A stretch of DNA of 64,000 bases from Atkinsonella hypoxylon (GCA_000729835.1 JFHB01000055.1:62001-126000); one strand, 5' to 3'. Positions 47,800-60,344 are shown, counted from the first letter of the stretch. The notes: a model not told the origin generated them from the letters alone. Numbers and translations: made by a program.

Positions 47800-49452
47800 T
47801 GTGGCTCACGTCGTGGTGCCGCACTTGGAAGACGAAGAGTAGTGCTGAGATGGAATGAAGCCGCGTTGGAAAGTCGTGGCGCGACAAATCGCTCGTCTGG
47901 AAGGGGTTTTGCGAAGGCGACACCCGAATGATGAGCAAAGGTGATGTGTGCCCAAGCCGTGGATGACGCAGAGGTGTGCGGACCTGGTCGTTTTTGTGTC
48001 GGGCAGACGAGGCCACAAGAAAAAGTGGGTCTCGCTTTCGCCTTGGCTACCGGGCCGAGCCAAGCCAAGCTACGAGCTTCGAAGTTCGAGAGACACGTTG
48101 GCAAATGGGAAAACAGTGCCGATTGCTATCTACCCGAACAAACAGGCGACTCAGTGATACGAACCGTATTTCCGTCTATCCAACGTAAAAAAAAAAAAAA
48201 AAGATGCAAGTATGGAAGAAGAATACTGAAAAGAAAAGTCAAATGTTGAAGCTCTGTTAGCCGAGCTGGGTCATCGCCACTACGTCAGCGAGGCAGGACT
48301 TGTCAAGATAGTCATGGGCTCAGCTCAGCCACGCTATGGCCGTCTTGGCGGACGTATTTTTTTTTTTTTTTTTTCTGGCCTTGGACAAATGCACTTATCC
48401 CCATTTAAGGTTAGCCGCCACTTTGCACCGCCCATTGTCCTACCCACTACCCACTGGGGATTATTACGTAGCCGATACTTCAACCAAGAATCCATGTCAT
48501 CCGAATGACAAACCAGACTGAAACTATTCTACCACACAAAGTGCCAGGTCCTCTATAAATTATCGCAGGCAGGCGGAAGAACTTCTCCGTGTTTGGCACG
48601 TCTTGGAAAACATGGTAGGTCAAGGATTCAAGATTTGGATGCCTGCAGACGAGATCCTGTGACACCAAGGAGACGTGTTCCATTTTGACAGCACTTGTTT
48701 TCCCGTGCAGTGCAGTGCATCTAAATGATTTAAATTGATTCTTCAGATATTAGGTGAGGTGTGTAATGATATCTCTTCTCGCCCTGTCATGCCGAACGCT
48801 TCCATCATGTGGCGCTACTGAATGTGTGCGTAGAGGCTGCATCGTATCCGCTTCCGCTCATCCGCGCAGCACATCCCTAGCTCGTGTGGAGTTGAAAACA
48901 CGCATGTGAAGTCTGAAAAAAAAAAAATTGAAAAAAAAAAGAAAAGAAACCAACACAGCATCTGACAACAGCAGCAGAGACAACAACAGAAGACAGATTA
49001 CGAAAACGCCTTTTTGCTTGCATCATGACCGCGTATCTGCATTGCGATTATCAAAAATGCTTGGTGCCTGCAACGGCAAGAAGACAGGATATGCCTCGGG
49101 AGGCAAGTCTTCGAAATACAACATGTTCGTAAACATCGCTTTCCATTCCACGCCATGTATCCTGCCCGTGTGCTCCGTCCTGCCCAAACGCTCATGTGGT
49201 ATCGCCGTAAAAGATCAGGTCATAGGCCTTGCTAAAAGGAATTTTGCATAACAAAGTAACTTCTCTACTGCCATTGCCTAGATGGAATGGCAGGAAAATA
49301 TCCGAATTAAAGTTGTAAGGGAGACAACACATGCTACGACTCGGAGGCTGGCCAGTACCCATCGCATCCGCCCCGAAACGCCTTTTAGATAGCCCATGAA
49401 ACATGCCTGCGCGTGAAAAACAAACCCAAAGGTGCTAAGTCAGCTAACCGGC
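47800..49452. other. 1.65-kb intergenic region
   Basis: Upstream of the RCR-like gene and downstream of the small coiled-coil gene, both minus. It contains A/T tracts at about 48187-48202, 48357-48374 and 48915-48940. No supported gene. Confidence 0.45.
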
Positions 49453-50192
49453 TCAAAGACCCGACTTGGGAAAGGAGTACCGGTGGCGTCGTAGCTCGTC
49501 CGATGCTTTTAAGTTGCGCTCAGCTGCTTGCTGTTTGGCGGCCAGGGCGTTGATCTTCTCTCGGGCCCTTAACAGACTACTGTTGTCTTGCTGCTTGATC
49601 TTGGCCCGAATGTCGTACAGGGCCATCAATGTTGATGCACGTTCCCAATCATCCTCAGACTGGACAATGGAGTCAGCTTTGGCTGGACTATCTCAAGAGT
49701 ATTGGCCCATTTAGACCGTAGAGTCTGTTTCTGTTCTTGTTTTTGAAAAGGCAGGGGCAGATAAAGGAATAAACAGGCAGTAAGGGAATGAATTAACATA
49801 CATTGGCGTCGCTGGGTCGAGGAGTTCCAGGGATAGAGTTGGCGGCGGATCCGGGCCTCGATCCAGACCTCGATCCACATGAGTTGTTGACCAGAATACG
49901 TCGGCCTAGCTTGTCAAACTTGGGAGGAACGCCGGGTTCAGATGACCAGGATCGCTTCATGGAGGAGGGGCGATGAGAGGGAGACTGAGGGTTCGACGTC
50001 GCTGAGGGTTGAGGATCAACCTTGATAACAGGTACATTGGCGCTGACGATGGCTGCAGCGGCCTCGGGTTCCTGCGTGGGCATAGTCAGTAAGATTGCTA
50101 GACATAGCAAAGGAACCTTCCAGCTCAAAACTGACCGCAGCTCCGAGGTTGCTCAAATCAGCGAGCACCTGTGAAAGCTGGAGGCTCTCCAT
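49453..50192 (-). CDS. Small disordered/coiled-coil hypothetical protein (177 aa)
   Basis: Rebuilt from three exons: 50136-50192, 49802-50071 and 49453-49659, with introns 50072-50135 (GTCAGT...CACGCAG) and 49660-49801 (GTATGT...GTCCAG). Both joins are phase 0 and give MESLQLSQVLADLSNLGAA|EPEAAAAIV and PRPSDAN|SEDDWERAS. The N-terminal helix is followed by a Ser/Pro linker with KRSWSSEPGVPPKFDKLGRR, then a C-terminal charged helical segment (about 113-165; MALYDIRAKIKQQ, REKINALAAKQQAAERNLK) that could form a coiled coil. No family recognised; a structural or cytoskeletal role is possible but not shown. The clean splicing and helix support a real gene. Confidence 0.7.
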
Positions 50193-52061
50193 GGTATTTG
50201 GTGATCTGGGGCCTCCGAGTCCTAGTGATGATCCGGGAAGAGATAAAGAATCGGTGCGAGATCAACGTCGGATTCTTGGAGTGGATCTCGGTCCGGAATT
50301 TCGAATTCGAATATTCCTTCCCGACGAAGACTTGGTAGTAGAGTTGCGCGCAGGTACAATGGGCGAGACGAAGATGACGAGAGAATGCTCGGCCACGATT
50401 CGTGTTTGCAAGCGGTTTTATTAGACGTCGTGCTTGGTTGAGGGAGAGGTCTTAGCTTAGGTAAACTGTGAGTTGAAAATTTTTTTTGGACGATGAGGCT
50501 CCTGCTTTGGTTGAAATATGTGGTTGCAAGGAGCGACCGTGTTCATGTAACGGACAGCAAGACGGGAATAGAATGTGGTGGCGGCTCGTGTGTGCAGAGT
50601 CAGAGCAGAGAGGCAGCGGCAAAGACTGAGAGAGGCTTATCGACGGCGCAGAAGGTCACTCTTTTCCGTCCCAGCTGAGGAAGAGAGGTGGGGTGATTAC
50701 GTTATTCGGAGTGTCAAAGCTAGCCCTAGTTGCCTAGGATGGTGTCTTCCATGTATCCAGTCCAGGCAGGCTCCTTAGCTCCTTAGGCACCCCATGTGCC
50801 TGCCTACTACGGCAATAAGCACCTACCTACGGAATACCTGGCATGACAGATTAGTGCAAAGAGCGCCAAGACCTGCTGACGACGTGCCTGCCATAGTGCT
50901 AAATGTGCTAAATCGCCCCCAACTCTCAATCCCAAGCTCTGCCGCAGAACCGAGAAAAGAGGCTGGGATCAAGCACACCATTCCGATCCACTCTGCCAAG
51001 ATGCTCATCAGCATTAACTAAACTACCACCAGAATCGATGTTCACGGGACCACCTGCATTACGTATGCAACCCGGCCAGCCTTCGCATTAGCCGCCACTC
51101 CTGTAATCTGCACGTGACGTAATGGGATGACTGTTCGTCCTCTATTCCGTACTGCGCCCTCCGACCTTTTGCATTTGTTTCCTTGCCTTCATCTGCAATT
51201 AGTAGGACTTTGTATCAAGTTGTTCAAGCAACCATTGTTGGCTCATGCTCGATCGGGTTGCACAAAGCACACTGGTATCCTCTCTTTGATGCCTGTAAGG
51301 CTACACTTCTGTATCGACAAGGGCTGGTTGTTGCCTAGATCAAATCATCGCGGTTGGAAGGTACACCCTATCCCATACTAACTTGTACTGTAATACAAGT
51401 CTCGATAATGGCCTAATTTACCGAGCTGCGTCGCATGCCCCACAACCCCACCAAGTTCCCCCGCGTGGCTTCCTCGGGTGGGTCGGTACAGAAGTGTAGC
51501 CTCAACGGCAATACGTGCATCTGCGTCCCGTTCTCTGAACATTCGCGCCATGGCGCGCAAATGAACGACAGTCAAGGAACAAAGCGCTTCCTTGGCTTAG
51601 CTGCCCGGCACAGTACGTACCAAGCACCCGTCACAGTTGAGGCCGGCAATTGCATACAGGTACATATCAATCTCGATTCTAGCTACCTGTTGTATGATTA
51701 TTCCCCGTCTCCTGTGCCGGTATGCGTCTTTGGCGTCGGACATATATAAAAGCGTTTAGCATCACCTCATACGAGACATGCATGGACGACAATAATCTCA
51801 TTCCAGTCTAACAGACGAGGGATCCATAATTCATATCCATATTGTTAATCATAGCCAATGCTGGTAAAACACAACAAGACGTTATTCAGGAAGCATGAAA
51901 ATAAAGAAACAACTCCGCCGCCCTTGCACAAACTGCCCGGCCTGTCTCCGCGCTTTCAGGTTCCAATCCCATTCCCATTGTGCTTTCATTCATGCCGGCT
52001 CCTCCATCCTGACCTGAATGTGGCAAACTTTTTATCTTGCTTTTGCAGATTAGTTACAAAT
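50193..52061. other. 1.9-kb intergenic region with an inverted duplication
   Basis: No supported gene. It contains an inverted pair of about 21 bp (51298-51318 and 51482-51502, one mismatch), TACGGAATA/TATTCCGTA variants near 50827 and 51145, and short AT-rich stretches. It separates the 5' side of the small coiled-coil gene from the 3' end of pyc. Confidence 0.45.
51298..51502. repeat. Inverted duplication (21-bp arms)
   Basis: AGGCTACACTTCTGTATCGA (51298 on) is repeated in reverse complement at 51482-51502 with one difference (C for T), separated by about 163 bp. Confidence 0.7.
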
Positions 52062-55000
52062 CTAAGCTTTTGTAATTCTGCACACAAGATCCGAGCCATC
52101 GACGGAGTCACCCTCCTTGACCTGTAGGCTTGCGACCTTTCCGCTGTGGGGTGCTGAGATAACCATTTCCTTTTCAGATCATGTTAGCATCGGCCCTTAT
52201 AAAGCGTTGTCATTGTTTTGAGGGGCACTGCGAAACTCACCATCTTCATGGCGGATAAAACGGCCAACGGATCTCCCTTCTTGACATCAGTGCCCTCGTG
52301 GACACGGAGTTCGACCAAAACACCAGACATGGGTGCCCCAACCTGGCTGGAGTCGCTGGGATCAGCCTTGGGACGGCTGATATTCTCAATAGCAGCCTTC
52401 TTGTCGATGACAGCAACCTGTCGAACTTCACCATTCATCTCGAAAAACACCTCACGCTGGCCAGTATTCTCGCTGAGAGGTCCGACAGCAAGAAGCTTGA
52501 GAATAAGGACCTTGCCTTTTTCGAGCTCGACGTTGAACTCCTCGCCAATCTCAGGTCGCGTAAGGAAGAAACGCGTTGGCAAGACAGACAGGTCGCCATA
52601 CTGCTGAACGAATGTCTTATACTCCTCAAAGACCTTGGGGTACATTACGTAAGACGCAATATCACAATCGCTAATTCCCGCACCGTACTTCTTCCCGAGA
52701 TCCTTTTTGACTTTGGCAAAGTCAACAGGCTCAAGGAACAAACCAGGTCGCTTGTCCAACTTGCGACGACCACGCAGAGCATCAGAGCGTAGGGGTTCCG
52801 GGAACCCGCCATAAGGCTGGCCCATCATGCCCTCCAAAAATTCCAAAACAGAGCCTGGGAAGTCAAGTTCACTGGCACGAGCCTTGACATCCTCGGCCGA
52901 GAGCTTGTTAGAAACCATAAACTGAGCCAGGTCACCGACAACCTTGGACGTAGGAGTGACCTTGATAATATCGCCAAGCAAGTCGTTGGCGTGTTCGTAC
53001 GCCTTCTTCGTCTCCAACCACTGTGAGCCTAAACCAAGCTGAGAAGCCTGGAACATCATGTTGGTGAGCTGGCCGCCAGGAATTTCGTGTTCGTAAACCT
53101 CAGGATCGGGGCCGGCAAGATGGGCCTCAAAAGGAGAGTACAGCAGGCGCAACTGCGACCAGTAGGTGTCAAGAGCACGGACTTGACGGGCGTCAAGACC
53201 CGGCTCGAGGCCGGTGCCTTCGAGAGAGGCCAGGATGGCATTGATGCTGGGTTGAGAGGTCATGCCAGACAAACTGTCGGTGGCAGCATCGACGGCATCA
53301 GCACCAGCTCTAGCGCAAGCAACCATGGAAGCAACACCTGTACCAGCAGAGTCGTGAGTGTGTACGTGGATGGGCAGATCAGGGTACTTCTTGCGAATAG
53401 AACCGACTAATAGAGTGGCAGCATGTGGCTTCATGACACCAGCCATGTCCTTGATGCCCAGAACATGGATATCGAGAGCGACCAGCTTATCAACAAGGTC
53501 CAAGTAGTACTCCAAGTTGTACTTCTTATTAGGGTTCTAGTGAGCGAGCAAGTTAGTCAATATGATCGTGCTGTGAGTTTAAGTGACTGAAGTGGTGAGC
53601 AGAGGGTCCAAGGGGCCAGGGAGTCCAAGGAACTAGGAGTCATAGCAACGGCGTGCAAAAGCTGGGCAATCGTGAATGTCCGGGGAAACAGATTGACCTA
53701 GAAGGTCAATCCTGCAACCTTGTTGATATGCTTTTTGGTATTGAGATGTTGTTGAGCTTTTGCTGAATCTTGAGTGTATAATTGCCATCACTGCAGTAGT
53801 ATCTGCGGGTGGCAGAGTTGGCATTGTGGCTTTCATTCACTCGCGGATTCTTATTAAGTCTGGTGCTCGAGCAACCCTATTGAGGTGTCTCTGAGTGGAT
53901 CGGTGCCTCTTCAGTTGATTACCAGCACAAAACGCGACATAGCTAGTATCACATGCAAACTTTCTCAAAGCCAGGAGCTTGTCTAGTCTCCTCTTGGCAT
54001 CGATAGCGATGTTCTCTTTTCACAAAGGATAGCATCCCGGAGGCTGTGCATAAGTCGTATTCCAGCGCAGTGTCGTACCTACCCTCTTTCCGGGTACCTA
54101 CCGATCCTTTATGGGAGGAGAGATGGTTCAGAGGAAGCGTGACCCGCCAAGGAATATCCAGGTCAAAGTTATGGATTTCAAGACAGAATCCATAATGAAA
54201 ATGAAGGTAAGAAAGAATCGAGCTTACCAGCATATCTCCCGAAAAGCATATCGTCCCTTCGGCAACGCCGCCAGCCTTGTGGACGGCTTTAATACCGACT
54301 TCAAGTTGGTTGATGTCATTCAATGCATCGAAGACACGAAAGATATCGACACCATTCTTCTTGGCCTGGTCGACAAAATGGTCAATGGCATTGTCGGGCA
54401 GGGATGAGTACGCAACACCATTGGCTCCACGGAGAAGCATCTGGAAAGGAATGTTGGGCACAAGCTTTCGCATCTTTCGGAGACGGTCCCAGGGATCTTC
54501 ATAGAGGAAGCGCATGGCGACATCGAAGGTTGCGCCTCCCCAGCACTCCAAACTGTAAAGGTTAGCCAAGGCATAGCTGGTCTCCCTGGCAATGTTTAAG
54601 AGATCGACAGTTCGAACACGAGTTGCAAGCAGAGACTGGTGAGCGTCTCTCCAAGTGGTGTCCATGAGAAGGCAGCCCTTGTAATCGCGAACGGCCTTGG
54701 CGAAGGCCTTAGGGCCCTGTTCCAAGAGGATTTTTCTCCAGCCCTTCTGGCAAGGCTGGCTAACATCGATTTTCTGGCCATTGGAGGCAATAATTTCGGG
54801 AACAATGATGTCTGTCTTGAGCTTGGGCTCCCCAATCTGTCCCTTGATGGAGCTGCCGTTGACAGCCATGTCTCCGAGGTAAGCCAAAAGCTTCTGGGCA
54901 CGATTCTGGCTACCAATAAGATCAAAGAGCTCAGGGGTATCATCAATAAAGGTAGTCCAGCAGTTTCCATCAATAAAAACGGGGTGAGTGAGCAAAGAAA

Positions 55001-57212
55001 CAAGAAATGGTATGTTAGTTTTGACACCTCGGACACGGAATTCAATCAAGGCACGGAGGACCTTTCTGCGAGCGATTTCATAGGTTGAGCCGTGGCATGT
55101 GCACTTGACTAACATGGAATCGTAGTACGGAGTGATGACGGCACCAGCAAACCCATTGCCACCGTCGAGACGAACACCATTACCACCAGCAGATCTGTAA
55201 ACCTCAATCTTGCCAGTGTCGGGGCGGAACTGCTCAGCAGGATCCTCGGTGGTGATACGACACTGGATGGCGAAGCCACGAGTGGAGATGCGATCCTGAG
55301 TCAAACCAAGCTGAGAGAGCGTAGCACCAGCAGCAATCTGGATCTGAGCGGCAACAATGTCAATTCCGGTGATTTCTTCAGTAATAGTATGCTCGACCTG
55401 AATACGAGGGTTAATCTCAATAAAGTAGTATCGGTTTTGCTGGTCAACCAAGAACTCCGCAGTGCCTGCATTGCGGTAATTGACGGACGTGGCCAGCTTG
55501 ACGGCATCGGCTAGGATAGCGTCCCTGGTCTCAGCAGGGAGATCCTTGGCAGGAGCAATCTCGACAACTTTCTGGTGTCGTCGCTGGACAGAGCAGTCAC
55601 GCTCATACAGATGTACAATGTTACCGTGATTGTCACCCAACAACTGAACCTCGATATGCTTAGGCTTGTCAAGGAATCGTTCTACGAAGACGGTTCCGTT
55701 TCCGAAAGCTGACTTTGCTTCAGAGGTAGCACGCTCAAAGTGCTCCTTGAGGGAGTCGGGATCGCGAACGACTCGCATACCTCGGCCACCACCACCGTAA
55801 GCAGCCTTGATAATAATGGGGAATCCATAGGTATCGGTGAAAGCCTTGACTTCTTCGTACTTGGCAACGGCACCTTCGGTACCAGGCACGACAGGAACGC
55901 CGGCAGCAATAGCCAGCTTACGAGCGGAGACCTTGTCACCCAGGGCATCAATGACATTTGGTTGAGGACCGACGAACTGAATGGCAAAAAAAAAAAAAGG
56001 GACACTCGTTAACAATGTCGTCCACTGGTGATAAAAGGTGTGTGCTTATTCTTGTGGAGGCAATATGGGACTGAGTCTTACGATAAGGCCAGCTTTCTCG
56101 ACGTTTCGGGCGAACTCGGCGTTTTCTGACAGAAAGCCGTAACCTGCCTCGTGGTCAATTATCCGCTTTGAGGAGGTTCTAGAGTCTGGGCATACCTGGG
56201 TGTATCAATTGAGCGCCGTGCTCGACGGCAATCTTGATGATCTCGTCTCCAGCCAGATAGGCTCCAACTGGGGTGTATTGGCCGCGCTTGCCAATGACAT
56301 AGGCTTCATCGGCCTCTGCAAAAGCAGTTAGTGATCTTGTATCAAACTTTCACTAAGCAATGCGACAACCGTGAATTTGTGCTCTGCTTACTCTGCCTGT
56401 GCATGCTGAGACGATCCTCATAACTGTCGCGGGGTTAGGCGCGGTTCCAAGGCGGATAGTATCCTGTCTTATCTCGACAGAAGGTGGGGGAGGTCTGAGC
56501 ACACCTAAAGACGGCAACGGTGTGCAGTGAAAGCTCGTGGGCCTAGAAAAGGAGTCAGAAATCTGCGACCCGAGCACGTCAATGTCAAGAAGAGGCAACG
56601 TACAGTTCTAAAAATCTAGATTGCGTCAAAGACAAATAAAGAGTCAGCAATCACTTTCAGTGACGACATAAGGAGACCTTGCACTGGTTGCCTTTTAGAG
56701 AAGAGAACTGGTGGGGTCGGATCGTACCCGGATGGCTGGCACATGTCAGTCAGTATGATTGATATACAGGATACAGCAAGCCTCGCCGCGCCTGTGAGGA
56801 AAGAGGCAGCAGCAGCAGCAGCAGCAGCAGCGGCGGCGGCGGCGGCGGCTGGGATCGGGCCTGGGATTGGGATTGGGATTGGGATTGGGATTGGGATTGG
56901 GATTGGGAACACCACTCACGGATTTCACCACGGTTGGCCACTGCAGAGCAGAAACAGAACATGTTGGGTCAGCAAAGCTCCTTCGCCTTCAATTGCATGC
57001 CGTTGAAATGCATCGTTGCTCCGTCTTGACAAGGCAGGATCACCGCGCCGTCAAGGGGCCAGAACGACGTAGGACTCACCGAGAATCTTCTTCATCTGCA
57101 TGATGCTCGAGTTCGCTCGGATGTGGTGCACCGTGTTGGCGGCCTTTGGCTCGTCAACATCCTCGTCGTCGAAGACATCGTTGAATGTGAGAGGCTGTTG
57201 GGGGGCTGCCAT
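52062..57212 (-). CDS. pyc: Pyruvate carboxylase
   Basis: Biotin enzyme converting pyruvate + HCO3- + ATP to oxaloacetate (anaplerosis). Eleven exons: 57080-57212, 56920-56940, 56728-56735, 56604-56615, 56505-56542, 56392-56423, 56196-56315, 56082-56143, 54228-55976, 52241-53536, 52062-52169. They sum to 3579 nt, 1192 aa, the normal length. Exons 2-4 (21, 8 and 12 nt) encode the conserved VANRGEIPIRIFRT. The biotin carboxylase domain shows GGGGRGMR; the carboxyltransferase domain shows LLMDTTWRDAHQSLLATR, ECWGGATFD and IHVHTHDSAGTG. The biotin site AMKM (Lys1156) ends exon 10, and the last exon gives EMVISAPHSGKVASLQVKEG. No mitochondrial presequence is seen, fitting the cytosolic enzyme of many fungi. 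Intron 53537-54227 is unusually long (691 bp); intron 56736-56919 carries microsatellites. Confidence 0.95.
53691..53711. repeat. Perfect 8-bp hairpin within the long pyc intron
   Basis: GATTGACC-TAGAA-GGTCAATC: an exact 8-bp stem with a 5-nt loop inside the 691-bp intron. It could affect intron folding; no known element is recognised. Confidence 0.6.
56806..56907. repeat. GCA/CGG and GGGATT microsatellites in a pyc intron
   Basis: (GCA)n at 56806-56830, (CGG)n at 56831-56849 and (GGGATT)n at about 56863-56907 fill much of the intron between the 21-nt and 8-nt exons (56736-56919). Confidence 0.9.
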
Positions 57213-57440
57213 GATGGAGGAAGCAGGAACAGCAGCTGAGGATCAGATGAAGAAGATGAGGAGGAGCTTGAAGGGCAAAAGAAGAGAAGCGCAGATCAAG
57301 GGAGCTCCGGCTTGGTTATAAAGCTATGACGCGGCGGAGGAGTCGAACAGAACAGAGCAGCCAGAGCCGGGAGGGGAGCTCTCGGTCGCGGGGTTTGTAT
57401 GATCGGCTCAACGTGCCCAGGTGGTGGAGCAATGGACCAG

Positions 57441-57580
57441 CGGAGCACAGCAGAGCACAGCAGAGCACAGCAGAGCACAGCAGAGCACAGCAGAGCACAG
57501 CAGAGCACAGCAGAGCACAGCAGAGCACAGCAGAGCATAGCAGAGCATAGTAGAGCACAGTAGAGCACAGTAGAGCATAG
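57441..57580. repeat. 10-bp minisatellite upstream of pyc (about 14 copies)
   Basis: AGAGCACAGC-type units run head to tail, with the last few units varying (CATAG, CAGTA). They start about 230 bp upstream of the pyc ATG. The repeat makes spurious Cys/Ala/Leu ORFs in the minus frames. Confidence 0.95.
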
Positions 57581-57896
57581 CACCGCGCCGCAGGGCGCAG
57601 GACGTCCCTGTCCTTTCTGTTTCGCTGAACCTGCGCTTGCCGGACTGGGAGCTCAAAGGTGGGGTTGGGGAGTTGCGAGGCGGCTTGCAGAGGCAGAGGT
57701 ACCTGGTTATGTGGTTACGTCAAGTATCACATGGTGCTGAATTACTCGGTTACGCAATCATGAGTACCCTCACACCCAGGTACCTAGGTACTTACCCAGC
57801 AACAAGGAAGAGGCAGATAACGATACGGCCATCGATCCAGCTGACCTATCAGACGAACCTAGTGCCGCTTTTTTTTTTGGTTAAAAAAAAAAATAT

Positions 57897-57904
<8 letters not shown>

Positions 57905-57931
<27 letters not shown>
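57905..57931. repeat. AT dinucleotide repeat
   Basis: (AT)n of about 27 nt, next to A and T tracts. Confidence 0.9.
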
Positions 57932-57936
<5 letters not shown>

Positions 57937-60344
57937 AATAAATAAATTCACGTAGACTCGCGTCTCCCTAGGACGGACCACGATGCCCCGACATTACTTT
58001 GGCACCCACAGAATAGGAATGGGTGCCTCGCCTTGCTGACTTGATTGCAACATAACATGTTATCGGGTGAGACGTAGACTCAGCTCTTGATTGTCTCAAC
58101 TCTTTCCAGGTCTCCAAGCTAGTAATCATGGAGAACGGAGGACAAGGTCCAAGGCGCTCGAACCATGCAGTTCCGATGCACTAACTAGAGATGTTCTGTT
58201 TCAAAGCTTCAATGTTTCTTGACCCCGTGCCACGGGACAAGGGTTTTTCTCCAACTTGGTCCAACACTAACTACTCCGTGCTCTGTATTGCAAGTGGTTG
58301 AACGGTCACTTGACGCTACTCACTCCAGCCACCGGAAAGAATCACAGCCAAAGCAAACTTGATGGCGATTTAATATCAAGCCCTGAGTCCGCAAAATGGA
58401 CGGGGTTGGTCGCCCTTTGACTCACTTTGTCTCTCGTGCTCATGCAACTTGTATATGGACCACACTTTCCCTCGGAGTCTTCAATATGCACTGTGTCAAT
58501 TGCACCGTCAGTTGGCACGCGCCTCCGCCTTGACCTCACGACGAAAAAAAAAAAAAAAAAATATCGTGACCCAAACAGCGCCCGCCAGTTGACCCTGCCA
58601 ATATTTGATTGCTTCTACATCCCAGCTAGTCGACTCAAGGTATCCCATGTGTTATCAAGAGATCTGTGAAATAAAAGTACTGCTAAAGACCAAGGCAAGT
58701 CTTGGGTAGTAGCACCAGAGCTGGGGTCCATCGCTATCGTCGTCATGCCCACCGCCATGGAGAAACGGGGAGAGACAAAAAGGACCCCAATTTGTGGTCG
58801 TCTCAAACAGCATTGGGGCCAATGAACGAGCCAGGATAACAGGCTTCTGTTTCTTGTGTATCGCGAGCCTTGACCCTATTTGACCGAGATCGTTGAGTCT
58901 GCCAAGTCCGATTCCCAAGATAGCAGGAGATCTAACTATGGACTGATATGCCATCATGGCTTGCCTAGACGCGCAACGGAATGCCAATGTTGATGGGGGT
59001 ACGGATTCCCCTTGGCCTCTCTAATCTGTTGGATTGCGCAGACGCATCGGGCGGAAGAGGGCAGGAACGATGATGCATCACAGCTGCTTCACGACCCAAT
59101 TGCTCAGTGCCATTACTTTCTGATGACCTAAGCGCGTCCAAGTGCTCATGGTCCGAAGCTCTGGCGTGACTTGATCTGCATTTATTGTCTCGCAGCTTAT
59201 CACATGTGACCGTTCTCGAGATTCAACCTTCCGGTATCATTAATTCAGTCATGTTCAGTAGCACCACTGGACATCACAAATGGCAAACCTGTTTGTCACC
59301 GAAGGTGCCGTTGTCTACGATGTCAAAATTTCTTTTCCTTTCCTGGTATTTAGCTTCAGTGCTACAAATTCTTCCCACCTCGGTTGTGCCTTGTGCCGGA
59401 TTCACGCCTCGCCCCTCATCCCTCTCAAAATTAGCTTATTTTATGATCACCCTGCGAAGAAGGCTATTCCAACATGCATCTGATACCCCATCCCGTGATA
59501 AGCACAACCTCGGGACAAGTGGTCATGTTTCCCGTGCTAGCTACATCCGCTTTTCCTCGCACCTTTTGCCGAGCAATTCCTGTGAAGAAATAAATCTGAA
59601 ATATGAGACGATCACATCAATGGGCAGTCTCCAATTGCTTATTTTGCCTTCATTGTGATTGGTGCATCCAGCGTACTCTATTTTACGTTGACCCAGAGTA
59701 GCCATCCGTTTTACAAGCCACGGGCATAAGTACTGAGGTCTGGAGATCAAGTCGAACTTGAACGCTTTATGTACTATCGAGATCTCATTATACGCGCTTT
59801 GTCGTGGGCAGACAAATGACTTACAAATCAACATACACTAGTGTAGGCACCTTTCCATCCAGAATTTGTCTCGATGATGTTGTGCATCAAAGCCGCCGAG
59901 AGACCAGCATTTTATCCAGCAACTCTTATAATGTGAACAGAACTCGCAATTGTGACGCTGTCATAGAAGGCATGACGGGGCACTAAGGCGCCCACTCTTT
60001 TATCACATATCCCTTGACAAGGCCCATGAACGAAAAATGAGAAACCCTTTTCTATTTCGTGGCACAGCCGGAACACCTAGAATGTCCAGACGGATGGTTT
60101 TCTGTGAGGCTAGAAAGCATATGGTAATGGTGCGTACACATAGGTCAATCCCTCGGGAAGTAACCCGCCTGCATACAATAGGCCGTTAGCACCGGAGCTC
60201 TGTCGCAGTCTCCAACAAGTGCCACAACATTCAATTTGAGATGCTGAGCGCGTTCCCTCGTGAATAGATTCCTCCAAGCCGCAAGATGCTTTGAACTCCC
60301 CGCGTATACACTGCCGAAGACCCCCCGCAGGTAGATTCTCCCTC

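Larger units (their letters stand above)
57213..60344. promoter_or_regulatory. pyc upstream region and pyc-mpc1 spacer
   Basis: 3.1 kb between pyc and mpc1, both on the minus strand. The pyc promoter/5' UTR side carries a 14-copy 10-bp tandem repeat (57441-57580). Further out are AGGTACCT copies (57697 and 57778), an (AT)n run (57905-57931) and an A tract near 58543. ORFs such as 59185-59658 lack family signal or convincing composition. Confidence 0.5.

Noticed and set aside
53949..54227. Extension of the pyc exon past FSGDML
   Set aside because: A consensus GTAAGC donor occurs exactly where homology ends, and the extended peptide is not pyruvate carboxylase-like; it is intron.
57296..57656. 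Cys/Ala/Leu-repeat ORFs upstream of pyc
   Set aside because: They are translation of the 10-bp minisatellite, open in several frames.
59185..59658. 157-codon plus-strand ORF between pyc and mpc1
   Set aside because: Composition is not convincing, with no domain and no supporting splice structure.
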